A stretch of DNA of 64,000 nucleotides from Rheinheimera sp. A13L (GTDB taxonomy: Bacteria; Pseudomonadota; Gammaproteobacteria; Enterobacterales; Alteromonadaceae), in NCBI RefSeq assembly GCF_000217935.1, contig NZ_AFHI01000006.1:62001-126000 (forward strand). The letters run 5' to 3'. Under the pieces are notes generated by a model. That model did no database searches and had not been told where the DNA came from. It saw only the letters and a program-made list of their open reading frames with translations. Below, piece after piece: positions 1-9,443 of the stretch. The stretch's first letter is position 1, and every line of letters begins with the position of its first letter. A program made the position numbers and the translations under genes.

Positions 1-92
1 TCAAATTCGTCTGGACACAGCTCCAGCTCACTAATTTAAGCATTAGACAAAGCCTCAGGGTTTTGTTGTATTCAATTCACACAGGAGATTTT

Positions 93-2051
93 ATGTCGCA
101 TTTTTTACTTCGCCATGCTGTAAGCCTTGCTTTGGCCAGTATGGCAACAAGCAGTTTTGCACTGAGCGCAGAACAACCCCGCCCTTTGCAGGACCCGCCT
201 TTATTAGAAATAAAAAGAGCAATCCTGCCGCTGTTGACCAAAGCTCAACAACAAGCCGGAGCACCTCAACCAGACGAGGCAAGCCTGGACTGGAACGTTA
301 TGCTCACCCGCAGTCAGTTGTGGAACCCTAATACCAGCAGTTGGGATCAAGTAAATTTACGCAGCTATCAAGGCAGTAAGGTTGATCCCAAAGCACCTTT
401 TGTGGCTCCTACTCTGCGGGTTTTTCCGGGAGAAACCATCAGGGCCACTTTACATAACAAACTGGATCCAGATCCCAGTTGCATCAGCCACAGTCAGGGC
501 GTGAATGACCCCCACTGCTTTAATGGCACCAATATGCATACCCATGGCTTGTGGATTAATCCGGCGGGTAACAGCGACAATGTGCTGATTTCAATTAACC
601 CTACAGTATCGTTTCAGTACGAATACAATATTCCGGCGGACCACCCGGCTGGCACCTTCTGGTATCACCCGCACCGTCATGGATCTACAGCTATTCAGGT
701 GGCAAGTGGTATGGCTGGCGCTTTAATTATTCAGGGCACTCGTCAGCCCACCAAAAACCGTACTGGCGACATCGATCTGCTGTTAACCAGTTCCGCCAAC
801 CAAAGCTTTAAAGAACGCACTATGGTGTTCCAGCAAATCCAGTATGGCTGTTACATCAAAAAACCTGGGCAAGAACCTGTGCTGAAAATGGATGCCAATG
901 GTGCTTATATTTGTGATCCGGGTGATATAGGTGAAATACTGAATTACGATGGATTTGGCCCGGGCGGCTGGAGTAAATCAGGCCGTTACACCAGTATTAA
1001 TGGTGCAGTTCAGCCCTTTTTTGCGGATGCTAAAGCAGGCCAGATTGAACGCTGGCGTATGGTGCATGCAGGTGTACGCGACAGCATCAATTTAAAAGTA
1101 GTGAAATTAACAGGCTCACCATTACAAGGCCAGATCTCTGCTGCAGATGAGCAAAAATTACTGCAAAAATCCTGTACCGGTGCCCTGGTCCCCCAACATC
1201 AAATCGCTGCAGATGGTTTAACACTGGCCGAAATTGACTCCACTGAAGTGACTGTACTTCAACCTGGTTATCGCTGGGACACTTTGATGATGTTTCCTGA
1301 AGGCGGTCAATACTGCGTGATTGACGATGCCGCAGCAGCTTCAGCCAATGTGGATCAAACACCTTCTGAACCTCAACTGTTGGGTATAGTGCAGGTAGCA
1401 GCAGTTTCAGGACCTGTCACTTCAACTATTGGTCAGCAACTCATTCAAAGCGCTAAAATCAATATCAACCCGGATATGCAAAATGCAGTGATCTCCGACT
1501 TACAGGCTGGCCTGAAACTGAGCAACTTTGTGCCACATCAGGATCTGCCTGCAACAGAAAACAAGCAACTTCTGGAGTTTAATATCGATACCGAGGCAAA
1601 ACCCACCCGCTTCGAAATCAATGGCGAGCCTTATCAGCCTGGTCGTATTGACCGGGAGTTGATTTTAGGCAACGTCGACGAGTGGATCTTAACGTCAAAA
1701 CTGGCCAGCCATCCATTTCATATTCACGTCAATCCGTTTCAGGTGGTCGCAGTGCTGGATCCGAATGGTAAAGATGTCAGTGCAGAGGATGCAGTGGATG
1801 ACTTTGACACCAGCAAAAAATTCCCCGATCCACAATACAGAGGCATGAAAGGCAAATGGAAAGACACACTCTGGGTTAAAAATGCTCTGGGGAAATCTTA
1901 CAAAGTGATAGTGCGAACTAAATATCAGCGTTACATAGGCGACTTTGTTTTGCATTGCCATATTTTGGATCATGAAGATCAGGGCATGATGCAAAATGTG
2001 CGGATCAGTTTACCGGACGGCAGTGGTGGTGCCAGCAAGGCCCACCATTAA
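93..2051 (+). CDS. multicopper oxidase family protein, periplasmic
   Basis: This is a probable copper-dependent oxidase of the laccase/CueO/CopA superfamily, oxidising a metal ion or phenolic substrate with reduction of oxygen to water. All four copper-binding motifs are visible: HTHG near residue 149, WYHPHRHG near 190, HPFHIH near 540, and the C-terminal HCHILDHEDQGM near 625, which carries the type 1 copper cysteine. The N-terminus is a Sec-type signal peptide, so the protein should act in the periplasm. An upstream in-frame start at 63 exists, but AGGAG at 83-87 and the signal peptide favour 93. The length of 652 residues is somewhat above a typical CueO. It is a single-gene unit followed by a strong terminator. 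The substrate cannot be read from sequence. Confidence 0.9.
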   Translation: MSHFLLRHAVSLALASMATSSFALSAEQPRPLQDPPLLEIKRAILPLLTKAQQQAGAPQPDEASLDWNVMLTRSQLWNPNTSSWDQVNLRSYQGSKVDPKAPFVAPTLRVFPGETIRATLHNKLDPDPSCISHSQGVNDPHCFNGTNMHTHGLWINPAGNSDNVLISINPTVSFQYEYNIPADHPAGTFWYHPHRHGSTAIQVASGMAGALIIQGTRQPTKNRTGDIDLLLTSSANQSFKERTMVFQQIQYGCYIKKPGQEPVLKMDANGAYICDPGDIGEILNYDGFGPGGWSKSGRYTSINGAVQPFFADAKAGQIERWRMVHAGVRDSINLKVVKLTGSPLQGQISAADEQKLLQKSCTGALVPQHQIAADGLTLAEIDSTEVTVLQPGYRWDTLMMFPEGGQYCVIDDAAAASANVDQTPSEPQLLGIVQVAAVSGPVTSTIGQQLIQSAKININPDMQNAVISDLQAGLKLSNFVPHQDLPATENKQLLEFNIDTEAKPTRFEINGEPYQPGRIDRELILGNVDEWILTSKLASHPFHIHVNPFQVVAVLDPNGKDVSAEDAVDDFDTSKKFPDPQYRGMKGKWKDTLWVKNALGKSYKVIVRTKYQRYIGDFVLHCHILDHEDQGMMQNVRISLPDGSGGASKAHH

Positions 2052-2058
2052 AAACCGG

Positions 2059-2090
2059 AACGCGGTGTAATCAGCTTACACCGCGTTTTT
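2059..2090 (+). terminator. rho-independent terminator after the multicopper oxidase
   Basis: A perfect 12-bp stem (AACGCGGTGTAA with TTACACCGCGTT) and a 5-nt loop is followed by a run of T. It starts 8 bases after the stop codon. Confidence 0.85.
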
Positions 2091-2223
2091 CCTGCGTTCA
2101 GTCGCTTTTATCTATAAAGTTAAATACTGCCCTTCATTTCATTAACAAAAAGTAATCTTACTGAAACAAACAACAGCTCTAATGTCGCGGCAGATTTCTA
2201 ATTCAACCGACATCGGAGTCAAA

Positions 2224-4227
2224 ATGCAGAACAAAAACTTCCAGATAGATAATTCGGGTATAGATCCACAAACTAACTTTTCAGATAACCCTGATTTTCA
2301 GTCCGTACTGGCCTCGCGCCGCAGCTTCTTAAAAGGCTCTTTAGGCGCAGCCATAGCTACCATTATGGGCACAGCTTTAGTCGGCTGCAGCAGTGATACA
2401 GCTGAACCAGTCACAGGCCCTGTTGGAATAAAACCAGAACCCGCGCCTGTGTTATTAGGTTTTGCCGCTATTGCAGCTAACCGCCTGGATGATATTACAG
2501 TGCCAACTGGTTACACAGCCCGTGCTTTTTTACCTATGGGCACACCAGTCTCGGGTAGTTACCCTGCTTATCTGGCTGACGGCAGTAATACTGGTGCCGA
2601 CATGGAACAGCAAGTGGGCGCTCACCACGATGGTATGCATTTTTTCCCTTTAGATGCGCGCAGTAGCAACCAAAACAGCGACGAAGGTGTACTGGTATTT
2701 AACCATGAATATCTGGACGCCAATGTATTACACCCTATGGGTCCAACAGGTTTACCCCGCCCTGCAGACGAAGTTCGTAAAGAAGTAGCGGCCCATGGCG
2801 TCACTGTGGCTCATATCAAAAAAGATGCACAAGGCCAGTTCCAACTGGTGCAAGGCAGCCCGCTAAACCGCCGTATCACAGGTGCAACTCCTATGGATAT
2901 CACAGGTCCTGTGCGTGGTGATGCCAAAGTGGTGACTAAATACAGTCAGGACGGCACCCGCACCCGCGGTACTTTAAATAACTGTGGTAATGGATTTACC
3001 CCTTGGGGTACTTATTTAACCTGCGAAGAAAACTGGGCTGGTTATTTTATGAATGCCGATGCGACCCAGCCACGCGAGCATAAACGTTATGGCGTAGGCA
3101 GCAGAAATGGCCGTTATTATTGGGAAACCGCAGACTCAGGTGCAGAGCAATATCAGCGCTTTAATGCAACCAGTATAGGAGCTGATGCCACTGAAGATTA
3201 CCGTAACGAGCCCAATACTTTTGGCTGGATAGTAGAAATTGACCCATTTAATCCAGACAGCGTGCCACAAAAACGCACAGCTTTAGGCCGTTTTGGCCAC
3301 GAAGGCGTCATTTTTGGCCCTGTAGTGGAAGGTCAACCGATCACTGTTTATTCAGGTGATGACTCCACTTTCGAATACATTTACAAGTACGTGTCCAATG
3401 CAGCCTATTTTAAAGCGACGGCGGGCGGTCATTTATTGAATGATGGAACTTTGTATGCCGCTAAGTTTAACGCTGACGGTTCAGGAGAATGGTTGCCTCT
3501 GGATTTCAATAACGAAACCCTGATGACCAAAGCCGCTGCTGCTGGTATCAACTTCGACAGCCAGGCCGACATTTTATTAAATACCCGTTTGGCCGCTGAT
3601 ATTGCAGGCGCTACAAAAATGGACAGACCTGAATGGGGTGCAGTGCATCCAACGACGGGTGAAGTGTATTTTACGCTGACCAATAATACCCGTCGTACCA
3701 TAGAACAGATTGACGCCTCTAACCCACGCGCTAATAACGCCACTGGCCATATCATTCGCTGGAAAGAACATGCCGCAACTTCGGGTTTAAGTTTTAGTTG
3801 GGATATTTTCCTGTTGGCTGGTGATGTTGGCACCACAACACCTGGTAGCAACCTGACTTTAACAGCAGACAATCATTTAGCAAGCCCTGACGGTTTAATG
3901 TTCAGTGCAAACGGTTTACTCTGGATCCAAACCGATATGAGTGGTTCTCAGCAAGGCGAAGGCCCTTATGGCAATAACCAGATGCTGGTGGCTGACCCTG
4001 CAAAAGGCGTTATAAAACGCTTTTTTGTCGGCCCGGTAGATGCAGAAGTCACAGGCTTGGCTTTTACCCCAGATCTAAAAACTATGTTTGTTAACGTCCA
4101 GCATCCGGGTGACCGCTCTACCCCAACCCAGTTTACCAGTAACTGGCCAGCGAACGACGGCAGCAGCAGACCACGTTCAGCGACCGTGATTGTCACCAAA
4201 GATGATGGTGGCGTAATAGGTTCTTAA
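2224..4227 (+). CDS. PhoX family phosphatase (DUF839), Tat-exported
   Basis: The protein resembles PhoX-type alkaline phosphatases (DUF839), which are calcium/iron-dependent phosphomonoesterases. The N-terminus has a twin-arginine signal with SRRSFLKG around residue 32-39 of the chosen start, then a hydrophobic stretch and the lipobox-like LVGCSS, so it may be a Tat-exported lipoprotein or periplasmic enzyme. The body has the family's repeated beta-propeller-like segments, including LTCEENWAGYF and FGHEGVIFGP. The longer in-frame start at 2182 lacks a ribosome site; ATG 2224 follows CGGAG. The gene is monocistronic with its own terminator. PhoX genes are often Pho-regulated, but no convincing Pho box was found upstream. 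Confidence 0.85.
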   Translation: MQNKNFQIDNSGIDPQTNFSDNPDFQSVLASRRSFLKGSLGAAIATIMGTALVGCSSDTAEPVTGPVGIKPEPAPVLLGFAAIAANRLDDITVPTGYTARAFLPMGTPVSGSYPAYLADGSNTGADMEQQVGAHHDGMHFFPLDARSSNQNSDEGVLVFNHEYLDANVLHPMGPTGLPRPADEVRKEVAAHGVTVAHIKKDAQGQFQLVQGSPLNRRITGATPMDITGPVRGDAKVVTKYSQDGTRTRGTLNNCGNGFTPWGTYLTCEENWAGYFMNADATQPREHKRYGVGSRNGRYYWETADSGAEQYQRFNATSIGADATEDYRNEPNTFGWIVEIDPFNPDSVPQKRTALGRFGHEGVIFGPVVEGQPITVYSGDDSTFEYIYKYVSNAAYFKATAGGHLLNDGTLYAAKFNADGSGEWLPLDFNNETLMTKAAAAGINFDSQADILLNTRLAADIAGATKMDRPEWGAVHPTTGEVYFTLTNNTRRTIEQIDASNPRANNATGHIIRWKEHAATSGLSFSWDIFLLAGDVGTTTPGSNLTLTADNHLASPDGLMFSANGLLWIQTDMSGSQQGEGPYGNNQMLVADPAKGVIKRFFVGPVDAEVTGLAFTPDLKTMFVNVQHPGDRSTPTQFTSNWPANDGSSRPRSATVIVTKDDGGVIGS

Positions 4228-4243
4228 GACACTTTCAAAGCAT

Positions 4244-4270
4244 AAAGCCGGTGTAATAACCGGCTTTTTT
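4244..4270 (+). terminator. rho-independent terminator after phoX-like gene
   Basis: A 9-bp stem (AAAGCCGGT with ACCGGCTTT), a 6-nt loop and a T run follow the stop codon of the PhoX-like gene by 16 bases. It may also serve the converging small gene at 4296. Confidence 0.8.
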
Positions 4271-4295
4271 ATGCGCTTCAGGAGGGCTTGCAGAC

Positions 4296-4547
4296 TTAAG
4301 GCGTTTCCACAATAAAACTGGTTAGTTTTCGCACCAGCGGTAAAACCAGCAACAACACCGGATAAGCCACTACCCAGGATAAAGCCCAGGCCGCCAACCA
4401 GATATTCAGCTCAAAACCGCCAAAACCGGTACTTTTTAAGGTGCTGATCAAAGACACAATACAGCTCATAATAATGGATAAAATCAGCGGCATTATATAA
4501 GCCATAAAGCGGGCAGGCAGTTTTTTAAATACAGGTTTTGACATCAT
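4296..4547 (-). CDS. DUF2798-like small membrane protein
   Basis: A small inner-membrane protein with two predicted transmembrane helices. The pattern KLPARFMAYIMPLILS, then a second helix ending PVLLLVLPLVRKL, matches my memory of the DUF2798 family, whose function is unknown. The open frame extends to a TTG at 4604, but the family-like sequence begins about the tandem ATGs at 4547/4544 (MMSKPVFKKLPARF). No clear ribosome site distinguishes these starts. It stands alone, facing the PhoX-like gene. Confidence 0.65.
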   Translation of the reverse strand: MMSKPVFKKLPARFMAYIMPLILSIIMSCIVSLISTLKSTGFGGFELNIWLAAWALSWVVAYPVLLLVLPLVRKLTSFIVETP

Positions 4548-4845
4548 CAGGGCCAGACAACTTAAGAGGCCGTTATGATAAAGACTCACTTTATCTTTCC
4601 CCAACCCTAAACTATGGATTTGCGACTAAAACATAAAAACACAAGGCAGTTTCAGTCGTTTTAATTTTATCGCAGCTCTGCTTCGCAATGAGTCTCAGCG
4701 CATTTAGCAAAACACGCTGCATAAAACTGTTATGACGACTGCAATTCTGCCTGCTAAAGTTTTTCTGTGTCTGCGAACTTTGTCATACTGATACTGTTCA
4801 CGCCTCAAATAGACCAACCAAGCCAACTGCAACAGGAGTAGCTTT

Positions 4846-5958
4846 ATGTTTAAAGCTGTATTGAACATCTTCGCTCTGGTGCTGCTATCAGGTTGTGGCG
4901 GTGGATCATCAGGCAATACAAGTCCCACTATCCCTCCTCCCGCAGGTAACAGAGTCGTATGGGAAGTAACAGCAGGCAATGGCTGGCAAAGCAGTACAGC
5001 CGAAGCAGAACACTTTAACAGAACCACTTTGAACCAGGCGTTTCAGGATGGGCAAAACTTACCCTCTCTGTATGCCATGGTTGTAGTACGTAATGGTTTA
5101 TTAGTCGGAGAAGCCTATTACCATGGCAAAACTGCCTCTGATTTATTACAAACCCGTTCTGTCACCAAAACTGTGATGATGTTATTGATTGGTAAAGCCA
5201 TCTCACAAGGCCATATTCAAAGTGTCGAACAACCTATCACAGATTTTCTGAGTGACGACTATGCGACTTTATTGACTGACAAAGCGGATATCCGGATCCG
5301 GCATTTATTAACTATGACTTCAGGCATTAGCTGGGATGAAAGCACCACTGCTGGATATAACAACTGGGTATTGTCGGCAGATCCGACTCGTTATGTACTG
5401 CAACGAATGATGAGTAGCGCGGCTGGCACCAGTTTTAACTACAACTCAGCAGCAGTGCACTTATTGTCGGTGATCTTGCAAAAAGCGACAGCGATGTCGA
5501 CTTCTGATTATGCGCAACAGGAATTATTCGACCCCTTGGGGATCTCCAACGCGGGCTGGGAATTACTTGAGGACGGATACATAAACGGCGGAGCAGGTTT
5601 AACCATCAGCGCGCGGGATCTGGCTAAAATCGGTTTATTGTTGCAGCAACAAGGACGCTGGCAACAGCAGCAGCTTATTCCTGCCAACTGGTTACAACTG
5701 GCAGCCAGCCCACACAGCACAGGACGCAACCAACTCAGCAACCTGAACCTGACAAACTACGGTTATTTATGGTGGTTGGGCACCCTATCAGGACAACAGG
5801 CGCAACTGGCCTGGGGTTTTGGTGGGCAGTTTATTTTGACTCTGCCAGAGAAAAACCTGACGCTGGTGCTATTACAAAACCATAGTTCAGGCACCAGCAC
5901 TCAACAGCAGCAACAAGGTATGCAACTGCTGCAACAAGTTCTGACATCCGCCTTATAG
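4846..5958 (+). CDS. serine hydrolase, beta-lactamase/class C family lipoprotein
   Basis: A putative penicillin-binding-protein-like serine hydrolase. The N-terminus is a lipoprotein signal with lipobox LLSGC and acylated cysteine at residue 17, followed by a Gly/Ser/Pro-rich linker. The catalytic SxxK motif is SVTK at residues 105-108. The second motif position is YNS (in SFNYNSAA) and a C-terminal GFGGQF lies where HxG/KTG motifs occur. ATG 4846 is preceded by CAGGAG. Family members hydrolyse amides or esters (esterase, peptidase, beta-lactamase); the substrate cannot be inferred. A second, unrelated-looking member lies at 61054-62184. The C-terminus is rich in glutamine repeats. Confidence 0.85.
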   Translation: MFKAVLNIFALVLLSGCGGGSSGNTSPTIPPPAGNRVVWEVTAGNGWQSSTAEAEHFNRTTLNQAFQDGQNLPSLYAMVVVRNGLLVGEAYYHGKTASDLLQTRSVTKTVMMLLIGKAISQGHIQSVEQPITDFLSDDYATLLTDKADIRIRHLLTMTSGISWDESTTAGYNNWVLSADPTRYVLQRMMSSAAGTSFNYNSAAVHLLSVILQKATAMSTSDYAQQELFDPLGISNAGWELLEDGYINGGAGLTISARDLAKIGLLLQQQGRWQQQQLIPANWLQLAASPHSTGRNQLSNLNLTNYGYLWWLGTLSGQQAQLAWGFGGQFILTLPEKNLTLVLLQNHSSGTSTQQQQQGMQLLQQVLTSAL

Positions 5959-5961
5959 AGC

Positions 5962-6312
5962 TTAACCTAATTGTGGCGCGTCAAAATTTTCCGGCTCATC
6001 GCTGTAAATGCACACATTCCAGTCCTGAGCTAAGCCTGTTTCAGCGAGACACCAGGTCTGGAAAAAGTCTTTAATTTCATTACGCTGGCAATGGGCTTCA
6101 AAGCTTTGGATATCAGTCCAGATTTCATTAAAGACAATAGGAAAACTTTTACCTTCAGCAAAAGGGCTTGAAATATGACGGGTCACTCTGTATTGCAGAC
6201 AACCATCTTCGCGTAAGGTATTGGCCTCTAAACCTTGCAGCACTTTAAAGAGTTCAGCTTCTTTGCCTGGCTTAGGTAAAAACTGAGCGATGCAATACAC
6301 TTTTTTAGACAT
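5962..6312 (-). CDS. antibiotic biosynthesis monooxygenase (ABM) domain protein
   Basis: A 116-residue protein with the ferredoxin-like dimeric alpha-beta barrel signature of the ABM/YgiN group, seen in YCIAQFLPKPGKEAELFKVL at the N-terminus and FNEIWTDIQSFEAHCQ in the second half. Members are cofactor-free quinol oxygenases or small haem-binding proteins; the specific activity here is unknown. Its start codon overlaps the stop codon of the upstream pseudouridine synthase by one base (TAATG), so the two genes should be co-transcribed and translationally coupled. Nothing else links the two functions. Confidence 0.8.
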   Translation of the reverse strand: MSKKVYCIAQFLPKPGKEAELFKVLQGLEANTLREDGCLQYRVTRHISSPFAEGKSFPIVFNEIWTDIQSFEAHCQRNEIKDFFQTWCLAETGLAQDWNVCIYSDEPENFDAPQLG

Positions 6313-7235
6313 TAGTTTTCCTTCGATTCGGTTATAACAGGCCAGCTTTGCAACTGGCGGGGTGATTCAAACTGATGATCCAGACCTGTCACTGGGTCAA
6401 CAAAACTTAATCGTTTTGCCAATAATTGCAGAGGTTCGGCAAAATTCAGCTGCTGCTTCGGCAACAACACCGGGTAATATTTATCAAATAAAATAGGGCA
6501 ACCCACAGACAGCATATGTAACCTCAACTGGTGGGTTTTTCCTGTATGGGGGCAAAGTTCAAATAATCCAAGTTCAGCGCGTTTTTCCACCAGCGTCAGG
6601 CTGGAAAAGGCATTCACTTCCCCATCCACTGATTGCATTAAAAAAGCCGGAGTTGATTTTTCCAGCCGGTTTTTAACCTGCCAGCGATTTGGCAATTCGA
6701 GTTGCTGAAGTTCTTCAGATAACCTGGCCACCGCCTGATAACTTTTACGGATATGCCCTTGCGCAAAGAGTTGATAATACAAAGGCCTGCTTTGGCTGTT
6801 GACAGAAAACAGCACCAAACCTGCTGTTTCTTTATCCAGTCTGTGCACTGCTACCACATCGTGCAACCCCGTATCACGCTTCACTCTTTCCAGCAGACAT
6901 TCGTTAACAAATTCACCGCCTGGCGTCACGGGTAAAAAATGCGGTTTGCAGGCGACAATAATATGCTCATCCTGATACAAAATCTGATGGGTAAAAGGAA
7001 TCACAGGCTCAACTGGCACTTCACGGTGATAACAGACGCGGCGACTGGGTAAAAACGCGGTGTTTGCGTCAATCAATTCGCCACCAAACCAATAGACTTT
7101 GCCATCAGCAACTCGTTGTTGCCAGGTGGCAGCATCAATACGATGAAATTTTTCAATCAGAAAACTCAGCACTGTCCCCCACCCCAAATCTTTGGGTGGC
7201 AAGGTAATTTCAGATGGTTTTGTTGCTTTGCTCAT
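6312..7235 (-). CDS. RluA-family pseudouridine synthase
   Basis: A 307-residue enzyme converting uridine to pseudouridine in RNA. The catalytic motif HRLDKETAGLVLF, with the nucleophilic aspartate, is present near the middle, followed by RKSYQA and the C-terminal HTGKTHQLRLH motif typical of the RluA/RluC/RluD clade. The N-terminal part is short and not a clear S4 domain. The closest group is probably the TruC/YqcB-like or uncharacterised RluA paralogs, so no symbol is given. ATG 7235 has GTGAGG upstream. It is the first gene of a two-gene operon with the ABM protein. Confidence 0.88.
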   Translation of the reverse strand: MSKATKPSEITLPPKDLGWGTVLSFLIEKFHRIDAATWQQRVADGKVYWFGGELIDANTAFLPSRRVCYHREVPVEPVIPFTHQILYQDEHIIVACKPHFLPVTPGGEFVNECLLERVKRDTGLHDVVAVHRLDKETAGLVLFSVNSQSRPLYYQLFAQGHIRKSYQAVARLSEELQQLELPNRWQVKNRLEKSTPAFLMQSVDGEVNAFSSLTLVEKRAELGLFELCPHTGKTHQLRLHMLSVGCPILFDKYYPVLLPKQQLNFAEPLQLLAKRLSFVDPVTGLDHQFESPRQLQSWPVITESKEN

Positions 7236-7293
7236 ACAGCCTCACGTCAGAGGGCCTGAGTTAAGACAATTCAAAGCTTTGAGTCAACCTGTT

Positions 7294-7848
7294 TTAACTT
7301 TTTGTACTGAATAAAGCGGGCAACATACGCTTTAATGTGTTGTCTTTAGCAATATAGTGATGTGCCAAGGCCCCCAAAACATGTAAAGCAATAAAAACGT
7401 AGCCTGTTTTACCCACAAGCTCGTGCACTTCTTTAATAAAGGCCGCTACATCAGGATCCGGCTTTATCAATGCAGGCAACTGAACACCCCAAAAAGGGAT
7501 GATGCTGTCTGCAGCACTTAATAGCAGATAACCTAATACAGGCATCAGCAGTAAAAATACATAAAGCGCAGCATGCATCAAAGCTGCGATTTTTAAAACA
7601 GCTGCTTTAGGTGCCGGCTCGATCAGAGGAATAAGACTAAAACGCCTGACCAACAAGCGAAGCCACGTAATACACCATAAACTTAAGCCCAGCACAAAAT
7701 GTACTTCTTTGATCAAGTCACGCTCCAAAGAACCTTTTACAAAGATCACCCTGAACTCAATGCTGGCATAAATAGCAATGATCAACAGGACCGTCAGCCA
7801 ATGCAAACGCAACATCCAGGCACTGTAACTTTGTTGTGAAACCGACAT
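7294..7848 (-). CDS. cytochrome b561 family protein
   Basis: A small di-haem b-type cytochrome of the inner membrane with four predicted helices. The N-terminal pattern SAWMLRLHWLTVLLII holds the first haem-ligand histidine; another lies in HFVLGLSLWCITWLRLLVR, and the last helix pair holds HELVGKTGYVFIALHVLGALAHH. Family members pass electrons between quinone and redox partners, for example in superoxide removal by CybB. The start at 7848 rather than 7854 is chosen because GAGGTGG sits just upstream of ATG 7848. The gene appears monocistronic. Confidence 0.85.
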   Translation of the reverse strand: MSVSQQSYSAWMLRLHWLTVLLIIAIYASIEFRVIFVKGSLERDLIKEVHFVLGLSLWCITWLRLLVRRFSLIPLIEPAPKAAVLKIAALMHAALYVFLLLMPVLGYLLLSAADSIIPFWGVQLPALIKPDPDVAAFIKEVHELVGKTGYVFIALHVLGALAHHYIAKDNTLKRMLPALFSTKS

Positions 7849-7939
7849 AACCACCTCTGTGTTTACTTGCTTGCTGAATTTTGCCTGTTCAAACTTAACA
7901 GAAACTTAGTTTCTGCGTAGTTAGCTTCATGCAGACCAC

Positions 7940-9217
7940 TCAAGAAAAACGAAACAACAGCAATCCCGCCAGACTCAGCACCAGCATGGCTGCAGAGATT
8001 CGCAGTGCAAGGTTTTGAGTTCCAGCCACCCATACCATGGTTGTTTTCACCAAAGAATTACTTAAGATAGCGATGCCAATAGCAGTAGCCGCCAGCTGAA
8101 CAGACTGACCACGACTGGCATAATCGGCAAGAGATAAACTAATAGCATCCACATCAGTTAAACCCGCCAGAGCAGCCAGCCAATACAAACCCTGACCTGG
8201 TGCATAATGCTCAGCCAGTTTAACCAGCAGCAGTACCAACGCAAACAACAAAGCAAACTGGATAGCCGACCATAAACTAAAAGGATTATTCACAGGCACA
8301 GCAGTAGCAACAGAGGCGGATTGCAGTCTGTGACTGGCCAGAAAAAAAGCAATTGCCAGTACTGCGGTGACTAAAGCCAATCCCACTAAAGGCCATAACA
8401 GTTGCTGCATTAAAGGCACAGATATAGCAGTCACAATAAGAATCACGCGGCCAAACATCACCAGCCAGGACATTAAAATGCCAGCTGCCAGCCGGTTAGC
8501 GGCTCCACTATCATTTTCGATTTGACTGCTGCGGGCAAAACTTAAGGTCATAGCTGTGGATGATACCAGCCCACCAGTCAGAGCAGTGATCATGGTGCCT
8601 TTAACTGAACCTAAAGAACGTACAGCTATATAACCCACTAAAGACAAAGCAGAAATTAATATCACCAGTAACCAGAGTTTATAAGGGTTGAGTGCCTGCC
8701 AGGGGTCTATTGCTTCATTCGGCAACAAGGGCAATACAATAAAGCTGGCAATCAGCAATTTCAGGCCTGCATACAGATCATCAGCACCAATTTTGCTGAT
8801 CAAGCCATGCAAAGGCTCCCGAAACGCCAGAATAGCCGAAGTGAAAATAGCCAAAGAGACGGCGATTTCTGAAAAACCAAAAATGACAGCGCCGCCTAAT
8901 AAACACACGGTAATAGCAGACAACTCGCTGGTTAATCCCAAAGCCACAGCTTTGACTTTGTTTTCCAGATAATAAGCACAGAGTACTGTCACAGAAACAG
9001 CCGACAAAGCCGCAATAAACAACCATGGCGTTTGCAAATGCACAGACAACCAGGCACTGACAGCCCCCAATTGAGCAAACAAAATGTAAGTACGGACTCC
9101 GGCAAAAGAGCCGGGGTGATCATTGTGTTTGTGTTTTTCCCGCTCAATGCCAACCAAGGCACCAATAAGCAGCGCAATCAAAAAGTTTTGCGCCAGTGTG
9201 AGGTCAAATCCGGCCAT
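7940..9217 (-). CDS. MgtC/SapB-like membrane protein, DUF4010 family
   Basis: A 425-residue polytopic membrane protein with about 11-12 hydrophobic segments. The N-terminal third carries the MgtC-like motif LLIGALVGIEREKHKH and the remainder is the DUF4010 region (GLTDVDAISLSLADYASRG). The transported or sensed ligand of this family is not established. A shorter true MgtC-type protein lies at 31613-32140. The ATG at 9217 lacks a strong ribosome site. It is transcribed alone and diverges from the luciferase-like gene at 9444. Confidence 0.82.
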   Translation of the reverse strand: MAGFDLTLAQNFLIALLIGALVGIEREKHKHNDHPGSFAGVRTYILFAQLGAVSAWLSVHLQTPWLFIAALSAVSVTVLCAYYLENKVKAVALGLTSELSAITVCLLGGAVIFGFSEIAVSLAIFTSAILAFREPLHGLISKIGADDLYAGLKLLIASFIVLPLLPNEAIDPWQALNPYKLWLLVILISALSLVGYIAVRSLGSVKGTMITALTGGLVSSTAMTLSFARSSQIENDSGAANRLAAGILMSWLVMFGRVILIVTAISVPLMQQLLWPLVGLALVTAVLAIAFFLASHRLQSASVATAVPVNNPFSLWSAIQFALLFALVLLLVKLAEHYAPGQGLYWLAALAGLTDVDAISLSLADYASRGQSVQLAATAIGIAILSNSLVKTTMVWVAGTQNLALRISAAMLVLSLAGLLLFRFS

Positions 9218-9403
9218 AATTCATATTCTTAGGTATTTGATCCCAGCATAGCTGAATTTTTGTGTTGTTCGTTGATCTGTCACAACCCTAAGCCTGTTTG
9301 CAGCACTTCACCGCAAAAAATAAAGCATCGGGCGGCAAAATCCGACTAAATAGATCACAAGACTTGAATCCACAAGGTACTGCACCCATTGCTGCATTAG
9401 TTT

Positions 9404-9419
9404 CATACCAATCGGTATG
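9404..9419. promoter_or_regulatory. inverted repeat upstream of the luciferase-like oxidoreductase
   Basis: CATACC-N4-GGTATG forms a perfect 6-bp inverted repeat 25-40 bases before the start codon at 9444. The layout resembles operators of TetR-family regulators. No TetR gene is adjacent, so the regulator would be encoded elsewhere. Confidence 0.4.
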
Positions 9420-9443
9420 TAATCACAGCATAGCGGAGCACCG

